In this document: in pieces, positions 26,038-40,100 of the stretch
Position numbering within the stretch: position 1 is the stretch's first letter
How the letters are laid out: every line of letters starts with the position of its first letter
Assembly (NCBI GenBank): GCA_002205965.3
Contig: NADL03000066.1
Location: forward strand, 1 to 64,000
Source: Kappaphycus alvarezii
Taxonomy: Eukaryota; Rhodophyta; Florideophyceae; Gigartinales; Solieriaceae
Direction of reading: 5' to 3'
DNA: 64,000 nucleotides
Position numbers and translations under genes: made by a program
The notes under the pieces: generated by a model
The model's database searches: none
Seen by the model: the letters and a program-made list of their open reading frames with translations, nothing else
Told to the model about the DNA's origin: nothing

Positions 26038-27740
26038 ATGGAGGATAGTAAGGAGATTTACAAATTTCACGGTACGCCTGGGGATGACTTTGAACTATGG
26101 GAGGCGAAAAAAGGCAGCAAGTCAAATTGCTTTTGAGTACAATCAAACTGACATTCACGGTCAAGGTGGGGAGATTTCAAGCATGAAGAAAGTAGCCACC
26201 GCCTGGGGTATTATAATACAGTGTTTAGGAGATAAATGTACCTTTGAGACTAAATCTCAGTGTTAAAGATGAACCGTACTGCATGAAGAGCCGACTAAAA
26301 AACAGGTACGCTGCATCGAGCGCTGCCAAAAAGATTCAATTGTAAGCCCTTCGATATCGTATACAGTATCATTTTTAGGCAATGCGGGACTAAATTGACG
26401 AATACGATTCCCATTCAGGAGTAACTTCAGGAAGCAATGCTTATTGTGCCATTTTATGATAAAAAAGTCACTATTTGGTCGTTATCTTCAGAAGGGAATG
26501 AAATGAGAGGGAGCTAATTCTCAATTGATCCAGGAATATGATTGGCATTTAATGAGAACAGGATTCTGTGGGAGATCAAAGTCTATTGAGTACAGTCAAG
26601 CAATACCAGCCAGCCCCGTCAGGGCAAATATTTCTCGGAATCAGCACCGCCAGTATGATCGTCAGGAAAAATGGATCTGCTAGGTGTACAGACAAAGAGT
26701 CATATCGCGAGAGATTGCACTCGGAAAGCTTGCTTCACCGGCTCCGCGATATTTAAGTTCAAAAATGATGACACGCCGACAGAAAAGAAAGCTCAAAATG
26801 TGCAAAAGTTACTGGCTAAGGCTGGTCAGAAAAATGATTTCATGTACTGTAGGGTATGCATTTTTGTTATGGATGTGTACCTATGTCTTAACGCACAAGT
26901 ATCGAGAAGTTTTGCCATCGAGGATATTTGTGTGCTATACTCTGGAGCGTCCACCACATGGTTAGATAAAAAGAATCACTCAGACAGCTACAGCCCATAT
27001 AACGCAAACCTATCTTTGTAGGAGATGGAAATCTTCTTTATGCAACACACATTGGACATCTCGTGATGAAGTGCAAACTGAGAACTCTTTGTTGTTCTCA
27101 ATACAGAACAATCACCCTGAAAGGTGTTTTTTATTTACAAGACCTTTCTGTCAGTTTCTTAATGCCCGTCGGGTTACCGGATCAGCATGTCATATGAGGG
27201 ATTGAGTTCCATTCCTTAAGGGCCACTTATGTCTCAAGGACAGTTGTCAAATGGAGTGTACAAAATACCAACATTACTGTTACATGAAATCGGCCATGCT
27301 TTTAGCAAAGAAGCAGGGATTAACTCGGGTACTCCGTCAGATAAACTAAGTGACAAAGCAGTCACTTAGTTTATGACAGAAGCAGTCAGTTATGCAGTAC
27401 GAATTCAAAACTGTATCGCTGGTTCACGCAATGGGGATGTATCTCTATATGCGCTGATGAATGGAGTCTTAGTGATTAAGAGGGACGATCATACACCCAT
27501 CTCGTTTTTGACACGTGATTTAAAGGCCATAGATGTGTCAAATTGGGCAAGTGCAGCTATCAAGGGACTTTTCAAACATTTGGGTGTGTTTTCAGTATAT
27601 TTTGAAGGTAGCCATGATGATTGCAGGAGACTTTTATGTTGGGAAGGGTACCCCAAGTTCTCAAGGAACACTGTCAAAGTATATAATATGCCAGTTTATT
27701 GTTGCACTTGTACGACTATTCAGGTTCAAAAATGAATAAC
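26038..27740 (+). mobile_element. Ty1/Copia fossil (element D), Gag to integrase
   Basis: The fossil starts with MEDSKEIYKFHGTPGDDFELWE, a typical Copia Gag opening, followed by a UBN2-like stretch with LKNRYAASSAAKKIQL. A knuckle remnant (HIARDC) and a protease-like CVLYSGAST follow at about 26690-26960. Integrase C-terminal remains (AEAVSYAVRIQNCI) occur at about 27375-27700. It is heavily broken (ten or more interruptions), no LTR was identified, and it is clearly older than element A. Confidence 0.65.
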
Positions 27741-29319
27741 AGCAGAGTCAGGAATATGGTTACAGATGTGCACAGAAACAAAGGTGTAAGGATAGGTAAT
27801 GAGCTCTTTTAGATGGCAGTGTTGTTCACGGGGTGATTTATAGTAGGGAAAGGTAATGTATGTTGGTGAATAGTACAGTATACTGCACAGGAGCCATAAA
27901 GAGTAAGGTACGTACACATGTGCGTGGTGGCATTTGCGCATGTGATGTACACGTGGTGCATTAAAGCGTAGAAACCTTTGGTGCAGTAGTGTCCACGTCC
28001 TGCATTAGTGTCAGATGTGGAACTATACTTCGTTTTGTACTTGATTTTATACAGTAAAAGTCGGTTATGAGAATCAATGTCATGAATACACAACTCCTTT
28101 CACTCTCAGTACAGTACATGTTAGGCTGCATCCGCCGACTGCATTCCACTGCTGCCCTTCATAACTGCATCCGTCCGTTCCATTCTTAGCTGCATTCCGA
28201 AGCAGATATTTGAATCTGTAATGCGTATGAGGATTTTAGTTATATTTACGGTTTGTCCGGCTGCATCCTCCGGCTGCATCCCGAACCTTTATCATATTCT
28301 ATAATTTGTATGAAGGGTAGGACTCATTCGTTATTTGGTACGAGATATTTCGATTCCGATATGTTTGCAAAATAAGTTGCTGCATTGATGTGTCTGGTCA
28401 ACTTTTTTCGCAAATTTGGCAGCTTTGGTGGCATGTTCGAAAATGGGCTTGATGAACGTTTTTACTGAGACAATATCTTTCAGGATATCCAAATGGTTCA
28501 GTTTCTGTGATTTTATAAGTTGTCCAAGTGAAGTAGCGAGTAGATGTAGGTTGTACTTAACGTCAAGATTTTAGAGTACCGAGGAAATTATGGGTAGCCA
28601 AACCCTCAACTTCATCCGCGCAGCAAAGTTCCGCACCCGACCCATTTTTCTCCACCCCGAACATAACATCGAGGTATGGGCCCTGTTGTCGTTGCTGCTG
28701 TGGTCGCGGGTTCGAATCCCGCTGGTTGAAATGACTTGGACATTTGTTCCAGGCATTACTTTAATGTTCATTGTAAGCCTTGAACCTATCGACAAGCATC
28801 TTGTGGTAGTGCCTCTAATCGTATAGGGTTATTGAAATATATATGTTGCGGTCCGCTCAGTTTCACAAGAAAGCCAGCGCATGTGGCTCTGTTGCTAATG
28901 CTTTCAACACGAAAGACCTCAGCGGGCGAAGACGACCAAAATGATAGTTTATTCATTGTTCCTGTGGATCCATACTCTGATCTTAGAGGTCTAGACGATA
29001 AACTGGCATATCACATGTCTGTCACATAACACATCAAGTGTCACGGCATTACTGAGACGTCCTCTCCCGCACGTAGGAATTTAATTAGTCTCCCTTTACC
29101 TCTCCTGCGTTACATAAGAGAGTAGTTCTTAGTATTACAAATAGCAGTATAGCTGCTGAATAGTTGATAGATAGGATGAATAAAAAAAGGAAAAGGTATC
29201 ACACACAACACAAACACACCTACCCTCAAAGTTTACAGAAATTTCTGTCGTCCTGCAGGAAACTTTCGGGATATATTTGGTGCGTTAGTTTTTGTGGTCA
29301 GAACTAGGTCTGGCAACTA
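27741..29319. other. No supported gene; short GCTGCATCC-rich patch and a tRNA-like T-arm
   Basis: A patch at 28127-28290 repeats variants of GCTGCATCC five or six times. At 28695-28720 a perfect T-arm-like hairpin (GCGGGTTCGAATCCCGC) occurs without a convincing A box or acceptor stem. No coding sequence is supported. Confidence 0.4.
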
Positions 29320-31640
29320 CAGTGAGGAAACATACATGAGTGTTGTGGGAAAATTGGGCGCTGGTAGCAAGAATGCTTCGGAAACAGTGTCTTCAAGAAA
29401 GATGTGCATTATTCGAGCCAATTGCAAATCCTATATTGAAAAGTTTTGATCCTAAGAAGGTTTCTGCGTTTCTCAAGTGGTATGAAAGGTAAAATATCAA
29501 GGTGGAAGAGATTCACAAGTAATTTCCAACTATGAAAGTTGCGCCATTTAAGTTTTGTATTGAACTGTCAAGGCTGGAGAGCATGCACTTAATTGGCAAA
29601 TTTGAAGCAATTGCTCCAGGCAAGTCTGTCTAGGAGATAACGTCTAAGGAGGACATGGAGTAGTTTATTAGAAAAATTTTTTTCATAGCAGCTACACTCA
29701 AGTGGATCCCTCGGTGTATGGAGAAGCACTAAAATGAATTAAGTTGCCTATGTCAATTGCTGATCCGCAGGATCAAATGATGGAGTTCGTGAACGAATTA
29801 TTTTAACGCTTAGATAGCGTTTGTTATGGCGACGTTAAGGATGAAAATCAGGAAAATACTGTAAAGCTAGTACAATCTCATCTGTACCCTCCCATTTTGA
29901 AGGCATCCATGGCCCAGTACATTGAATATCAGCAGGTTCTACAGAATAATCTAAATTCGTACATGAAATTTCTGTTAAAGCAAGCAGTTGTGCAGCACAA
30001 AGTTGCTGGTCAACGGAAGCACATAATCAAGCGCAAACCGGGAGAGAGTCAGGCTGAAAATGCTGGGAGACCGGTTAAAATTTCTAAAAAAGCAGGGGTA
30101 ATGGCAACAAGGAGGACTCAATAACAAACGGAAGGGGTAACGAGCCTCCATGCCTAAGACCTGACTACGATGGTAATCATCTGATCAAGTATTGACCAAT
30201 CACGCTGAAGAAACTTGTAAAGAAGGTACGTAAGCAGATTTTTGATTCGCATAAGTAGAAAATGCACGAAAGGTTGGCAGAAATGAGACGGTGCAAGAAA
30301 AGTGCACTCATTTTTTGGCATATATCCGGGTACAGTATCAACTGATATGGGCCCTGACTCTGGTTCTGACCTTAACTTAGTTTCATAATTTTTATGTCTA
30401 AGTTGATTAAGAGCAGTTAATACATTACTGTCTATAACTTTGACACTACAAAGAAGTTTTGGATGGCGGCACACAAATCTAAGGATGTTTCAGAGGTGTT
30501 TATTTAATGTGAAAGAGAATTCATTATGGCAGTGGAGCTGCAAATTCTACATGCGAAGTCGCTCACCATACGAAACATGCGTTGTACGGTGAACGGACAG
30601 GGCGTGTCTGAGCCTCTCATGGGACGTCCAACTCTCGAACCACTGGTACTAGATGTAAAGAACATATTGGAGGTAACTATTGACAAGTAAGATGGCATTG
30701 TAAACGCAAATGCGCTACTCTCAGGAAACGAGCACAAGGATGGCTCTGTGGCCCTTCTGCTGTCGCCTGGATTTTTTCACTCGGATCTTGGTCTACATGA
30801 AGATGCTAAGGCTGAAAACGAGGACGATTGGCTGTATCTGGGTATTGATACTGAGGTCGAAATGATTGACGCCATTACAAAGGGTCTTTCAGTGGAAATT
30901 AGTTGTGGGCTAAGCCCAGGTAGCACTGTGAAGTTGAAGGATTTCCTTACAGAGTACAGACACTTGCTGCTTATTCTTTTGGTCCCAGAATCTCCTGCCA
31001 AGGTGGAACTTACGAAGCTGACACTGAAAAATGATGGGACAGCTGTCCCATTTATGGTAAAGCCACGCAGATTGACTGCACAGCAGCGAAGCTTTATTAT
31101 GAATTATGTTGGTAAGCTGGAAGAATTTGGTTTTATGAAGGTCAACAAAAACGATACATGGGCGGCAGCACCCGTTTTGGTGCCGAAGCCACCCTGGAAA
31201 AATTCCACATTTTCCATTTGACCTCAGAAAGGTTAATGAAAATACTGTGCTAGTAACATGGCCTGCGCTTCATGCTGAGTCAGAATTAGCTGATGTGGCA
31301 GACAGCACATTCTTCGCAATCATTGACTTTGGGAGCGGGTACTGGAAATATCCAGCCCATGGAGATGCCCAGCCAATCCAGAGATTTATTACGCCCAAGG
31401 GATTATTTCAATCCAAAAGGTCACTGCAGGGGATAAAAAATTCGAGGGCTAGTTTTCAGTCCAGGGAAGGGCCCTGTTATGCAGAAATTCGAGACCTACT
31501 CAAGTCCTGGCTCAACGACTTTTGGCTGCATGGAGAGGACGAGGCAAAGCTACCATATCTGTTAGAAATTTTCATTTCCGTATGCTGGACGCATAATATC
31601 AAGTTACGCGATCAATCACTAAGAGCGTGCTTTTTATAAC
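29320..31640 (+). mobile_element. Ty3/Gypsy LTR-retrotransposon fossil (element E)
   Basis: Gag-like sequence (LYPPILKASMAQYIEYQQ) ends near 30120. A protease end with GRPTLEPLVLD lies near 30620-30660. An RT region runs from 30748: PRRLTAQQRSFI, WAAAPVLVPKP, the FDLRKVNENTV block, ADSTFFAIIDFGSGYWKYP with the first catalytic Asp, and a later LKSWLNDFWLH segment where the family usually has LDDILLH. These are diagnostic of Ty3/Gypsy RT. Integrase is not seen. The element is strongly broken (ten or more interruptions) and stops where an opposite-strand Copia fossil begins. No LTR was found. Confidence 0.8.
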
Positions 31641-31649
31641 AGTACCAAT

Positions 31650-32900
31650 GTGATGTGGCCCTATTATTGACCAAAGCAGCGCAAAATGTGACCTTACATG
31701 GGTGAGTGGGCTGATGGAAGCGAATGTCCCCAAATGTGCTTCATAGTCATCCCAATTTATTAATTGTCTCCTGTGGATGTCTACTTTCATCCCGGACTTC
31801 ACTATGTTACGTGAATGGCGCATGGTTGTGAATACATCAAAACCTTGTACCATAGCTAATAATTCATCAGCTAAAACGCTGCGTGAGACTCCTATTAATT
31901 TTAAAGTCGTCCTTATCCATGAGGGTATCTAAACCCCCTAGCTGCGATGAAGTGCGCGTGTTTGACGCGAAATATGCATCAACGGAAACTGCAACCCTGA
32001 TTGACTGTATGTCTGGATCTACAAACTTGAGTCCTAAACTTGGATATTTCAGGAACTTCAAAATAGTGCGGTTGAGACCCTTTGCATCATGTTTTAGGGC
32101 TTCAGATGTTTTTTATGCATATAAAAACATACTATAAGTCTATTTTACAAACTGCAACAATATAAGCACAGCAGGCACGTTGAGCAACATATTCCTTAAC
32201 ATAGGCAGGATCTCCAGAAATAACCTTAAGCTTTCGAACATGTTCTGGCTGGTTAAGGGTGTTTTTACCATTTTTGAATGATACCAACGAATCATTAAAC
32301 CTTAGATTTCACCATCTTCGAGGTGCTTGACATCTTTTCAATGAAAAGGCTTTGAAGAGTTGTCCTCTAGTTTGTTAAACTTGTCGTTTCGTGCATTGGG
32401 CTTTTCATTTTCGTCGGAGATTGAACACTTTTTTTTGGAAAAATGAGTAATTTCGATGACATTTATCTGATGTTGCGCCACTGCACCGTTCGCCATCAAT
32501 ATTGTACGCACAAAATGAAGAAGACCTATTATTTCTCGTAGTACTACCATTAGCTCCAGGTACTCACCTCACAACTGATTCTGCATACCTTTATCCATAT
32601 TTTTTCGATCCCTGCGGGCTAGCCTCATCCTGGAAAGTTGATGGGGTGGTACTTGTAGCTGATGGCACAATTGGGTCCATAGATTTATTTGGTGGCCAAG
32701 GCAGATCCCTCTTCACAATCATGTGGGGAGCGTAACAGATATTTATGTTACAATACTTCGGTACTTGTACATCATTGGCTCGCAATAAGTCACGTGGCTC
32801 ACGACAGGCAACAATTCCAAGTTTCTTCAAGTCACCAACCATGACGTATTCGAAATTTTCCGAGAAATACTCGGAAAAAGTTTATTCCTTCCAGTTCATG
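31650..32900 (-). mobile_element. Copia fossil, RT end and RNase H (element F)
   Basis: Read on the minus strand, blocks typical of a Copia clade appear in order: QPEHVRKLK and YVAQRACCAYIVAVCK (RT thumb/connection region), then LGLKFVDPDIQSIRVAVSVDA and FASNTRTSSQLGG (RNase H), then MVQGFDVFTTMRHS. The RNase H block resembles that of element B at 39470-39560, so the two may be the same clade. It is a truncated, strongly broken fossil lying tail-to-tail against the Gypsy element. Confidence 0.65.
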
Positions 32901-34189
32901 TTTACATAGAGCTTCAAGGAGTAGTTGGAAAAATCATTTCTCACATCAGAGGATGCACCGTCTGGGAGACCTTGCAGGTCGCTGACCAGTGCAAATATCG
33001 GCGAGACTGGTCAGTGTCGAGCTAAGAGTGCGCTTTCAACACCGGCGCTAAGCCTCTGATGCTAAAAAAATAATAAAACGGATTTTGAACGCCCAGGAAT
33101 CTGTAGTCTACTCAGAAGAGCTTCGCTGTTAGCTTTTTTACAGCAAAATTTCTTTTCCGTTGTTCTCAGATGCAGTTTGCTGTTCAAATTTTTGCCTTGC
33201 GTACTAATTCGATGTCCATTCATCGATTGCTGAATTCACGCGGGTGCTGCCCTCTCCTTGTCATCGGAGACGTAATTCAATATTCTGTATTCTATGTAGT
33301 ACCGACACGTATAGCGATTCACGAGATGGACAACTACTGCCACAGTAATCGAATTGAATGCATTTATTGTCGTAGGAATAAGAATTTGTTTGCAGGAAAG
33401 TGGAATTCTTCCTTCTAAATCTGGTCATACATTTTTTCCTTGTTCAGATTGTTGTTGGACCCTCAGAAGTCATACAAAAATTTTCACCAAATATTTTTCT
33501 TTTTGTGTGACTTTTATCTGCAGTTTCTACTTAGTCAATAACTGTAATCTAGATTTTTTTATGGTAATTTTCTACTATTATTGGTAAATTTAAATGTTTC
33601 TCGGGCCTCGCGATATGTGGCTCTAGATGTGCTTTCCGCACACGCGATGCATTACATAATTTAAATATTAGCGTGGAAAAGACTGCGGATGGACAAGTAA
33701 CCTCCCATTCCAGATAGTCTATGATTTTCCATGGTCGTAAATTTTTCCTGTAATTCCATGAACGGGTAGTCAAAGAACTTTGGAATCGATAAAAACAAAT
33801 TTAGATTACGTGAAACCGTTTCATTCTTTCCACATACACGTAAACTGGGATCCATACTGCAATTATTGCGTCTACTTCGTCTCACGACTCCTGTCTTGGC
33901 CAGAATATTGAAATTTTTGGTCTTTTGTGTGTTTTTCGATAATAATATGTGACATCAACTTGAGAATAGCAAATTCGATTCAAAATCTTATATCATGCTC
34001 CGAAATACAGAGCCCAGATCCTTCTAGAGTTCAGAGTATATCATTTTTGTGGAGTACTGTATATCCAGTTTTATAACAATGAGCCATGCACCCCAATCTC
34101 TGTACCTTAAATTTCGCGAGTTGATAGCCATTTTTAAGGAGCTCTCCTTCCTTCGTTTAAGGTGACAGAAGATACTCTCAACACTTTTC
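32901..34189. other. No supported gene
   Basis: Short frames only, with mixed composition. It may hold further worn parts of the minus-strand Copia fossil at its left side, but no diagnostic block is visible. Confidence 0.4.
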
Positions 34190-34760
34190 TCCTTCTACTT
34201 CACACCATTGGACATAACCCCACTAGCTGCAACGGGAGTTTGGATGCAGTGCGACGCCACAACCTTCTTCGGGATGCTTCATGCCGCTAACTTACGATCC
34301 CGACCACGTATCTCACTGTATTCAGGGGTCGATCTATTTTCACTGATCTCTTTAAGACCCCTGCCTATCAGGTCGTACTAAATCTCTTCATCGACGACAC
34401 TTTATTCGCGCCCTACTATTTGCGGGACTAGATGTGACCATTTTCAACCGTTACTCCGCGCCATAGCGGATGGAGGTCTCTCATGACTGGCTCGGGTCTA
34501 ATGGCTGAAAAAAACACTATGCGGTACCATGTCGTAGCGTAAGTATAGGCCTTCTTACAAATCTCCATTGATACCTACAGATCGAAACAGCGGGGCATCA
34601 GGCTCTTCACAAGCTTAGTAACGATACAGTTGACCGTTGAGTTAATCAAACCTCTCTGAATTCCGGAATTTCAAGACTCGAATCACATAATTTGTTCTAC
34701 AATACACTGCAGTCATGCAAAATCACCGAAAACTGCCCACGTATCCTGCCACCGGACCTC
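34190..34760 (+). mobile_element. Non-LTR retrotransposon fragment: endonuclease region, second copy
   Basis: The plus strand encodes RRHNLLRDA, the His-rich start of the restriction-like endonuclease in this LINE-type family. It then matches the minus-strand fragment at 524-1008 over several blocks: the TTATTCGCGCCCT block, the GATGGAGGTCTCTCA block, AACACTATGCG, and a block around CACTGCAGTCATG near 34705. The order of blocks is the same in both copies. The frame here is interrupted repeatedly and the copy is 5'-truncated. It is diverged from the first copy, so the two are probably independent old insertions. Confidence 0.6.
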
Positions 34761-37022
34761 TACACGGGGCTTATATTAGAAACTTACTGCATTAGTACCA
34801 CAGGTGTCCCATGCAGGATTCAGCTGTATAGCTATCCACCAAGGAAGTAACCGGGTAATCTATGTCAGCCACGTGGAGCGACATGTAAGAAAAAATTGAT
34901 TGTGCAATAGGCGAACAGTGTGATCCCCTCCCAAGCTATATGAAATAATAATTCTCCTTTTCTCTCAATAGAAGTGCTACAGTCCGCAGCGTTAAATACT
35001 TTCGACTTGCGAAGAAATAATCTACTGAAAAATGCGAGAAATGACTGCTTTCGTATGGAACAGTACAATTTATTTCGCCAACTGTAAACAGTACAAATTA
35101 AATATCTGCAAACGCCCTAATTCATATATACATCTTGAAGAAAATCCATTAAAATCCTACATTTTATTATACATACATCAGTTCTCAACTTACCGTTCAT
35201 TACGAGTCACAGAACAGGTTTACTTGGCTAGACGAACAAATTGGTTCTTGAAAGCATACGAATTGTACTCAATAGCAAGTAAACCAACGTATACCATGCA
35301 TACCGAGCCATAAGCCACCCTAATTAACAATTTTCCTCTACAAAATCATAACATCTAAACGGTAACTTAATTATACCTGCAGACATGATTTTTGTGGAGT
35401 CTTCCCGGTGCTCTCAAATTACTATATCGAACCCTAATCATTTTGCTTGGGTGGATCAACGTACCGCTGGTTCTTCTACCCTGTCTCAGGCCTTTTGATG
35501 AATGCTTGGGCTCAAAACCATGGGGGGCACGCAATCTTGATTTCCATCACATCCCTCCTGTCAAAACCCCGCGGTTGGTAGTCTCTAGGACAGACACATA
35601 TAGGCAAAAAAACGGCATTCGACAACCGCTTCATGCCTGTATCCTCATCTTACCATATAGAAAATATAACGAATGAGGGAAAAGACTAGCCCCATACCAA
35701 TAACACCATCCTTCACTGAACTACCATTTCCCACCCTTCAGCAGAATCATCCGAAAAATCCATTTCCCTTGCTATTCCTCTACTCTGAGTGGTGGTGAAA
35801 TAATTTGAGTTGAGCGCAAAAAAAGTAATCGATGGTTGAACTGTTGGTTGATGCTTCCGGTAAACAGAAAAAAGCATTAGACCGGGGTTTATAACCAAAA
35901 ACTACTTAACATCAGCAGAGATAAATTGTAAGCAAACTGTGCTGCATTCAAAAGTATTCTAGAAAAAGAGACCCTAGATGTATCAAACTTCAAGGATCTG
36001 AGGCTCATGTAGCTCCTATCAGTGATACCGACAACACTACACATCGTGGAAAATTTTCATTGGTCCAGTTGGCAAGGAGGCATAAAGTAATTGCTGATTG
36101 GTAGGGTTCGAAATGTTTCGAGAACCACGCGAGATAGCCACGATGGCTTAATGTCATTGGTCTGGCACAAAGTGGTATGATCTTGTGCTTTACACTAGTG
36201 CGTGGATACAGTCCACAAGTTGCACTGATGTATTCTTACAATGTAAATTCTTAGTAACGTTTATCATCGGGAGACTGTCAGGGTGTATCAGGTAATTTAT
36301 GGGCATATTCGTGAAAAAATATAGGTAGCAACAGAGATAGGAAACGAAGAAATTGAAAGAAACTTACTTTTTTCAAAAGCCCGTCTCGACTTTCAGCTTT
36401 GTATAGCTCTGAAATTTTCGCTACCAATATTAAATAGAGGATCCACTTTTTTGAAATGGCAACTGTTTTCTACCTGATGATTTCTTCATTTTCAAAATCG
36501 CTTTCAGTCGCTTAACGGGGCGGTTGTGACTCGGACCATGTTGCTACTGACCTTGGAAGGTAGGTTGGACAGGAGCAATTTTACCTTCTCCTATATATAT
36601 ATAGTATGCTGTTGAGTGGCCTCTTTGTTATTAGCCGAAGAGTGTTCTTGTTTCTCGCTAATTTTCGTTTACTATTTCGCGCCAACATTTTCGCCCTTTA
36701 ATTTTGATAAGCAATTTTCGGAATATGTAGACGTTGGGATGAAAATGGGCTTATTTTTTCAGGTTGGCAATGCTATCCTAGGCTAACAAAAGTGAAATAT
36801 GAAATGGGCTGCATGCTGCATATTGTGCAGTTTCCAGTATACCAAAAATTTCTGAGCATTGGCTCCGTGGCTGATCATTCATTGCCTTTTCCAGTCTAGT
36901 ATACCGTAGTACAGTATACTTTTTGTAATTTACTCTATGACTAGGACATTTTACGCTCCATGCTAAATACTGTACTCAGTATTATACTGACTTCATCAAT
37001 ACAGTACAATAATATTCAGGGC
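34761..37022. other. No supported gene
   Basis: Open frames at 34865-35068, 35032-35313, 35392-35676 and 35713-35898 have no recognisable domain. A TATATATATA run at 36590-36600 resembles a TATA box but is not followed by a credible coding sequence. The right edge, 36900-37010, holds GTAC-type short repeats. Confidence 0.4.
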
Positions 37023-37142
37023 TGTTGAGATACATACATTGTAAGACTTCTGAGCCTACTGTAAGCAATGTCGCAGTGATGTGCCGTCGCCTGACTCACG
37101 GCGTCGTATATTATCCTGTGCCTCTTCGCAACGGATTTCCCG
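37023..37142 (+). repeat. 5' LTR of element B (shared part)
   Basis: It matches 40587-40710 from ACATACATTGTAAGACTTC onward with a handful of differences. Both copies begin TGTTG. Similarity fades at about 37142, so the 3' boundary of the LTR is uncertain. Confidence 0.65.
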
Positions 37143-40100
37143 ATTCTCTGATAACCGCTTCGTCACTGCGTTGCAGGAGCAGCTTCAGATTCATTATGAG
37201 CGTCAATGCCTGATCTCTTTCGACGCGGATACGACAAGCCGTTCCCAACCCGAGAAACTTTACTTTCAGCGCTATGGGAAGCCACCCAAACCGAAGCATC
37301 TCAATTATCATCACTCCAAAGTCACACGGCAGCTACCTAATCGCTCCCACTGCGCAAGAAACCTACCAGTCTCGGTGGAAAACGGCTCCTCTCTCACATA
37401 TTCGGGTCAGATGAACATTTCTCTAGCCTCTACAGGACGAGTGACATCCATCAGTACGTCCGTGACAATCTCCCCCGTGCCAACCACCCCCCCGTTCATG
37501 TTGTCCATGATCTCGCCACTACGATTGACCAACTTTCGAAACGAGTCGAAGATCTCTCATTCTCACCGGAGAAAGTGGGCCATGATGGCTACAGTGACCC
37601 TGAGGAGACCAACTATTTCCAATCCTCTTATCCTGACCTCTTCGACTACGAAGATTCCTGAGTGAGGTCATGCCAGCCGACCCAGAAGACATACGGGCGC
37701 TTGAAGAAATGAGGCAGCGGTTGCTTGAAACCACATTCCCTCAAAATATCCTCCACCAAAGACTCCACTGGAAACACCCCGTCGTTGCATTGCGAAGAGG
37801 ACGTGCCACAGGATTCTCTCAAAGGAGTCACTTTGATGCGTCTCGAAGACGACGCTGTAATGCCCACAGCCGAGTGAATCGCATTTATATCCCACGACAC
37901 TACTACTCCTCCCATCCTACGCCTCTACCTACCATCATCGACATACATACCATCTCCACAGCTGACTTCAAATCCATCCCTGGACCTCCCCGTTTCCGCG
38001 TTGATACTGGAGCTCTCACATCCGTCATCGGCCTCAAGAAGGCTCGCTGCATCTTCACCCGTCTTGGACGCAAGTTCTCCCCTCTCAAGACAAGCAGGAA
38101 GCAATTCCGGTTTGCTGACGCCATCTTCGACTCCCTCTGTACTTTGGCCATCCCTATCGCTACCCCGTCCGGGATCCCAACGCTTTTGGTTACCCTCGAC
38201 GTGGTAGCCGCCGACGTACCCACACTTCTTGGACTTTATGTCGTGTATTTATACTCCTTAAAGCCCAATGTTCTCACCAATCGCTTGGTCAAGAAGCATA
38301 TCATATTCAAAGCTGTCAATGGCACGACAAAAGCCCTCACCGCTTGGAGCGTTCCATTTCTCCGATATGCCGGGCACATCTACTCATCCATGTGTTTCCC
38401 TACCCTTACATACTTTACACAGCTGCAAGTCGTCGATCTCCACCGTCAGTTTGCTCATCCTTCTGCTATGAAACTCTTCGCGTTGCTCAAGAAGGCCCAT
38501 CCCGAGGAACTCACTCCATACACTTGCAAGGACTTGCAAGAGATTTCCGCAGCATTGGACACATGTCAGCGAATCCAGGACGGCCCGGGTCGCTTCCGTG
38601 CGTCTTTGGGTGGTGAGCAATGTCCTCTTAACGAGCGCATAATGATGGACATTATGCATCTGGAAAAAATTCTGCTCTGCACATTGTGAACAGCTACAGG
38701 TGCCTCAATGCTGCCCGTTTTCTTCCCTACGTCTCCACGCAGACAATCTGAGAGACAATCATCGATTGCTGGTCGATCTTCTACACCGGGTTACCCCTAC
38801 TACATTCCCCTGACCAAGGCTCTCAGTTTAAGGACACGTTCGTTTCTATTAGCCGTGCTGCAGGGGTCGACGTTGACAAATATGGTATCGAAGCTCATAA
38901 CGCCCTTGGATTTGGAGAACGATACCACCATCCTTTGCGGAACACATTTCTCAAACTTGGTTTATGTGACGCAAGGGACCTTCGGTTTCAGACTCTTGAC
39001 AATCACCATTGCAAGGATCTGTCAATGAAACCTCTCCGATCTGATACCTCAATGTATTCATCTTTGGTCAACGGTCATCTGACGGGTCCCTCCGGTACAT
39101 ATTTCGACGACATGCTCCCGTTGGCGACTATGATTTCAAAGCCGGCCGAGGATGAATCACCCCCACTGACTTTCACCGTCTTTCATCTTACCCCTACCGC
39201 AGACAACCCGAGGCTCCTACAAATAGACCAGAATGGATATGTGGATCGCATGTTTTTACTTTCTTCGGACGTTACGTTCTCCGATTTTGCATCACTTCGA
39301 ATGCAGCTCGCGTAGCTCTCACACACTCGTCCTGACGTGATGTTCTAGATATCTCAACTCATGCAAGTCACCTCCGAACGGTTTGCATCAGATCGCAAAG
39401 CCGTTATCAAGAAGAGAAACCGCTCGTGACTTATGCCAAAGAACACCACATTGCCGTCAAGTTTTTGGATTTGGATATGTCTACCGTGCAGCTCATCGGA
39501 TACTCTGATGCATCGTTCGCGTCCAACTACGATCTTACATCGCAACTTGGCTACATCCTTTTCCTTTCCGACAAATCAGGGCGCGCTGCGCCTGTCCAGT
39601 TCAAGTCTTACAATGCCCGCCGTGTTGTCCGTTCTGCCCTCGCTGCAGAACCAATTGCCTTCGCGGTATGTTCGATGTTGCCCATACAATGGCTGAAGAG
39701 CTTCACTTCCTACATCCATCCACAGCCGCACCAGTCAAACTGTGTACAGACAACAAGAGTCTATTCGACGTTATCTCCAAGGGTTCCCGAAATTCAGAGA
39801 AAAGGCTCATGCTGGATATCGTAGCTGCCCGAGAACTGTTCCAAAGATACGAAATATCGGTTATTGGTTTCTTCCGGACAACGCACAAAAATGCTGACGG
39901 TCTAACAAAAGCGATGCAAAAACCTGCAATCCGCAACTTTTTCCAGTCTGGTCGTCTCAATCCTATTGTTGAACAATGGATCGTTCGCTCTGCACCTGAT
40001 AACTCTGACAAAAACATATTTTCATGCGATCGTCACGCTCCATCTTACAAACTTGCACCTGACAGCAAGAGAAAAGAATCCACTTCTGCCTACATGCTGT

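Noticed and set aside
28660-28735. Possible tRNA gene with perfect T-arm (GGTTCGAATCC)
   Set aside because: No A box at the right distance and no acceptor stem can be paired; at best a tRNA or SINE relic.
36585-36605. TATATATATA promoter-like run
   Set aside because: No credible coding sequence or RNA gene follows within several hundred bases.
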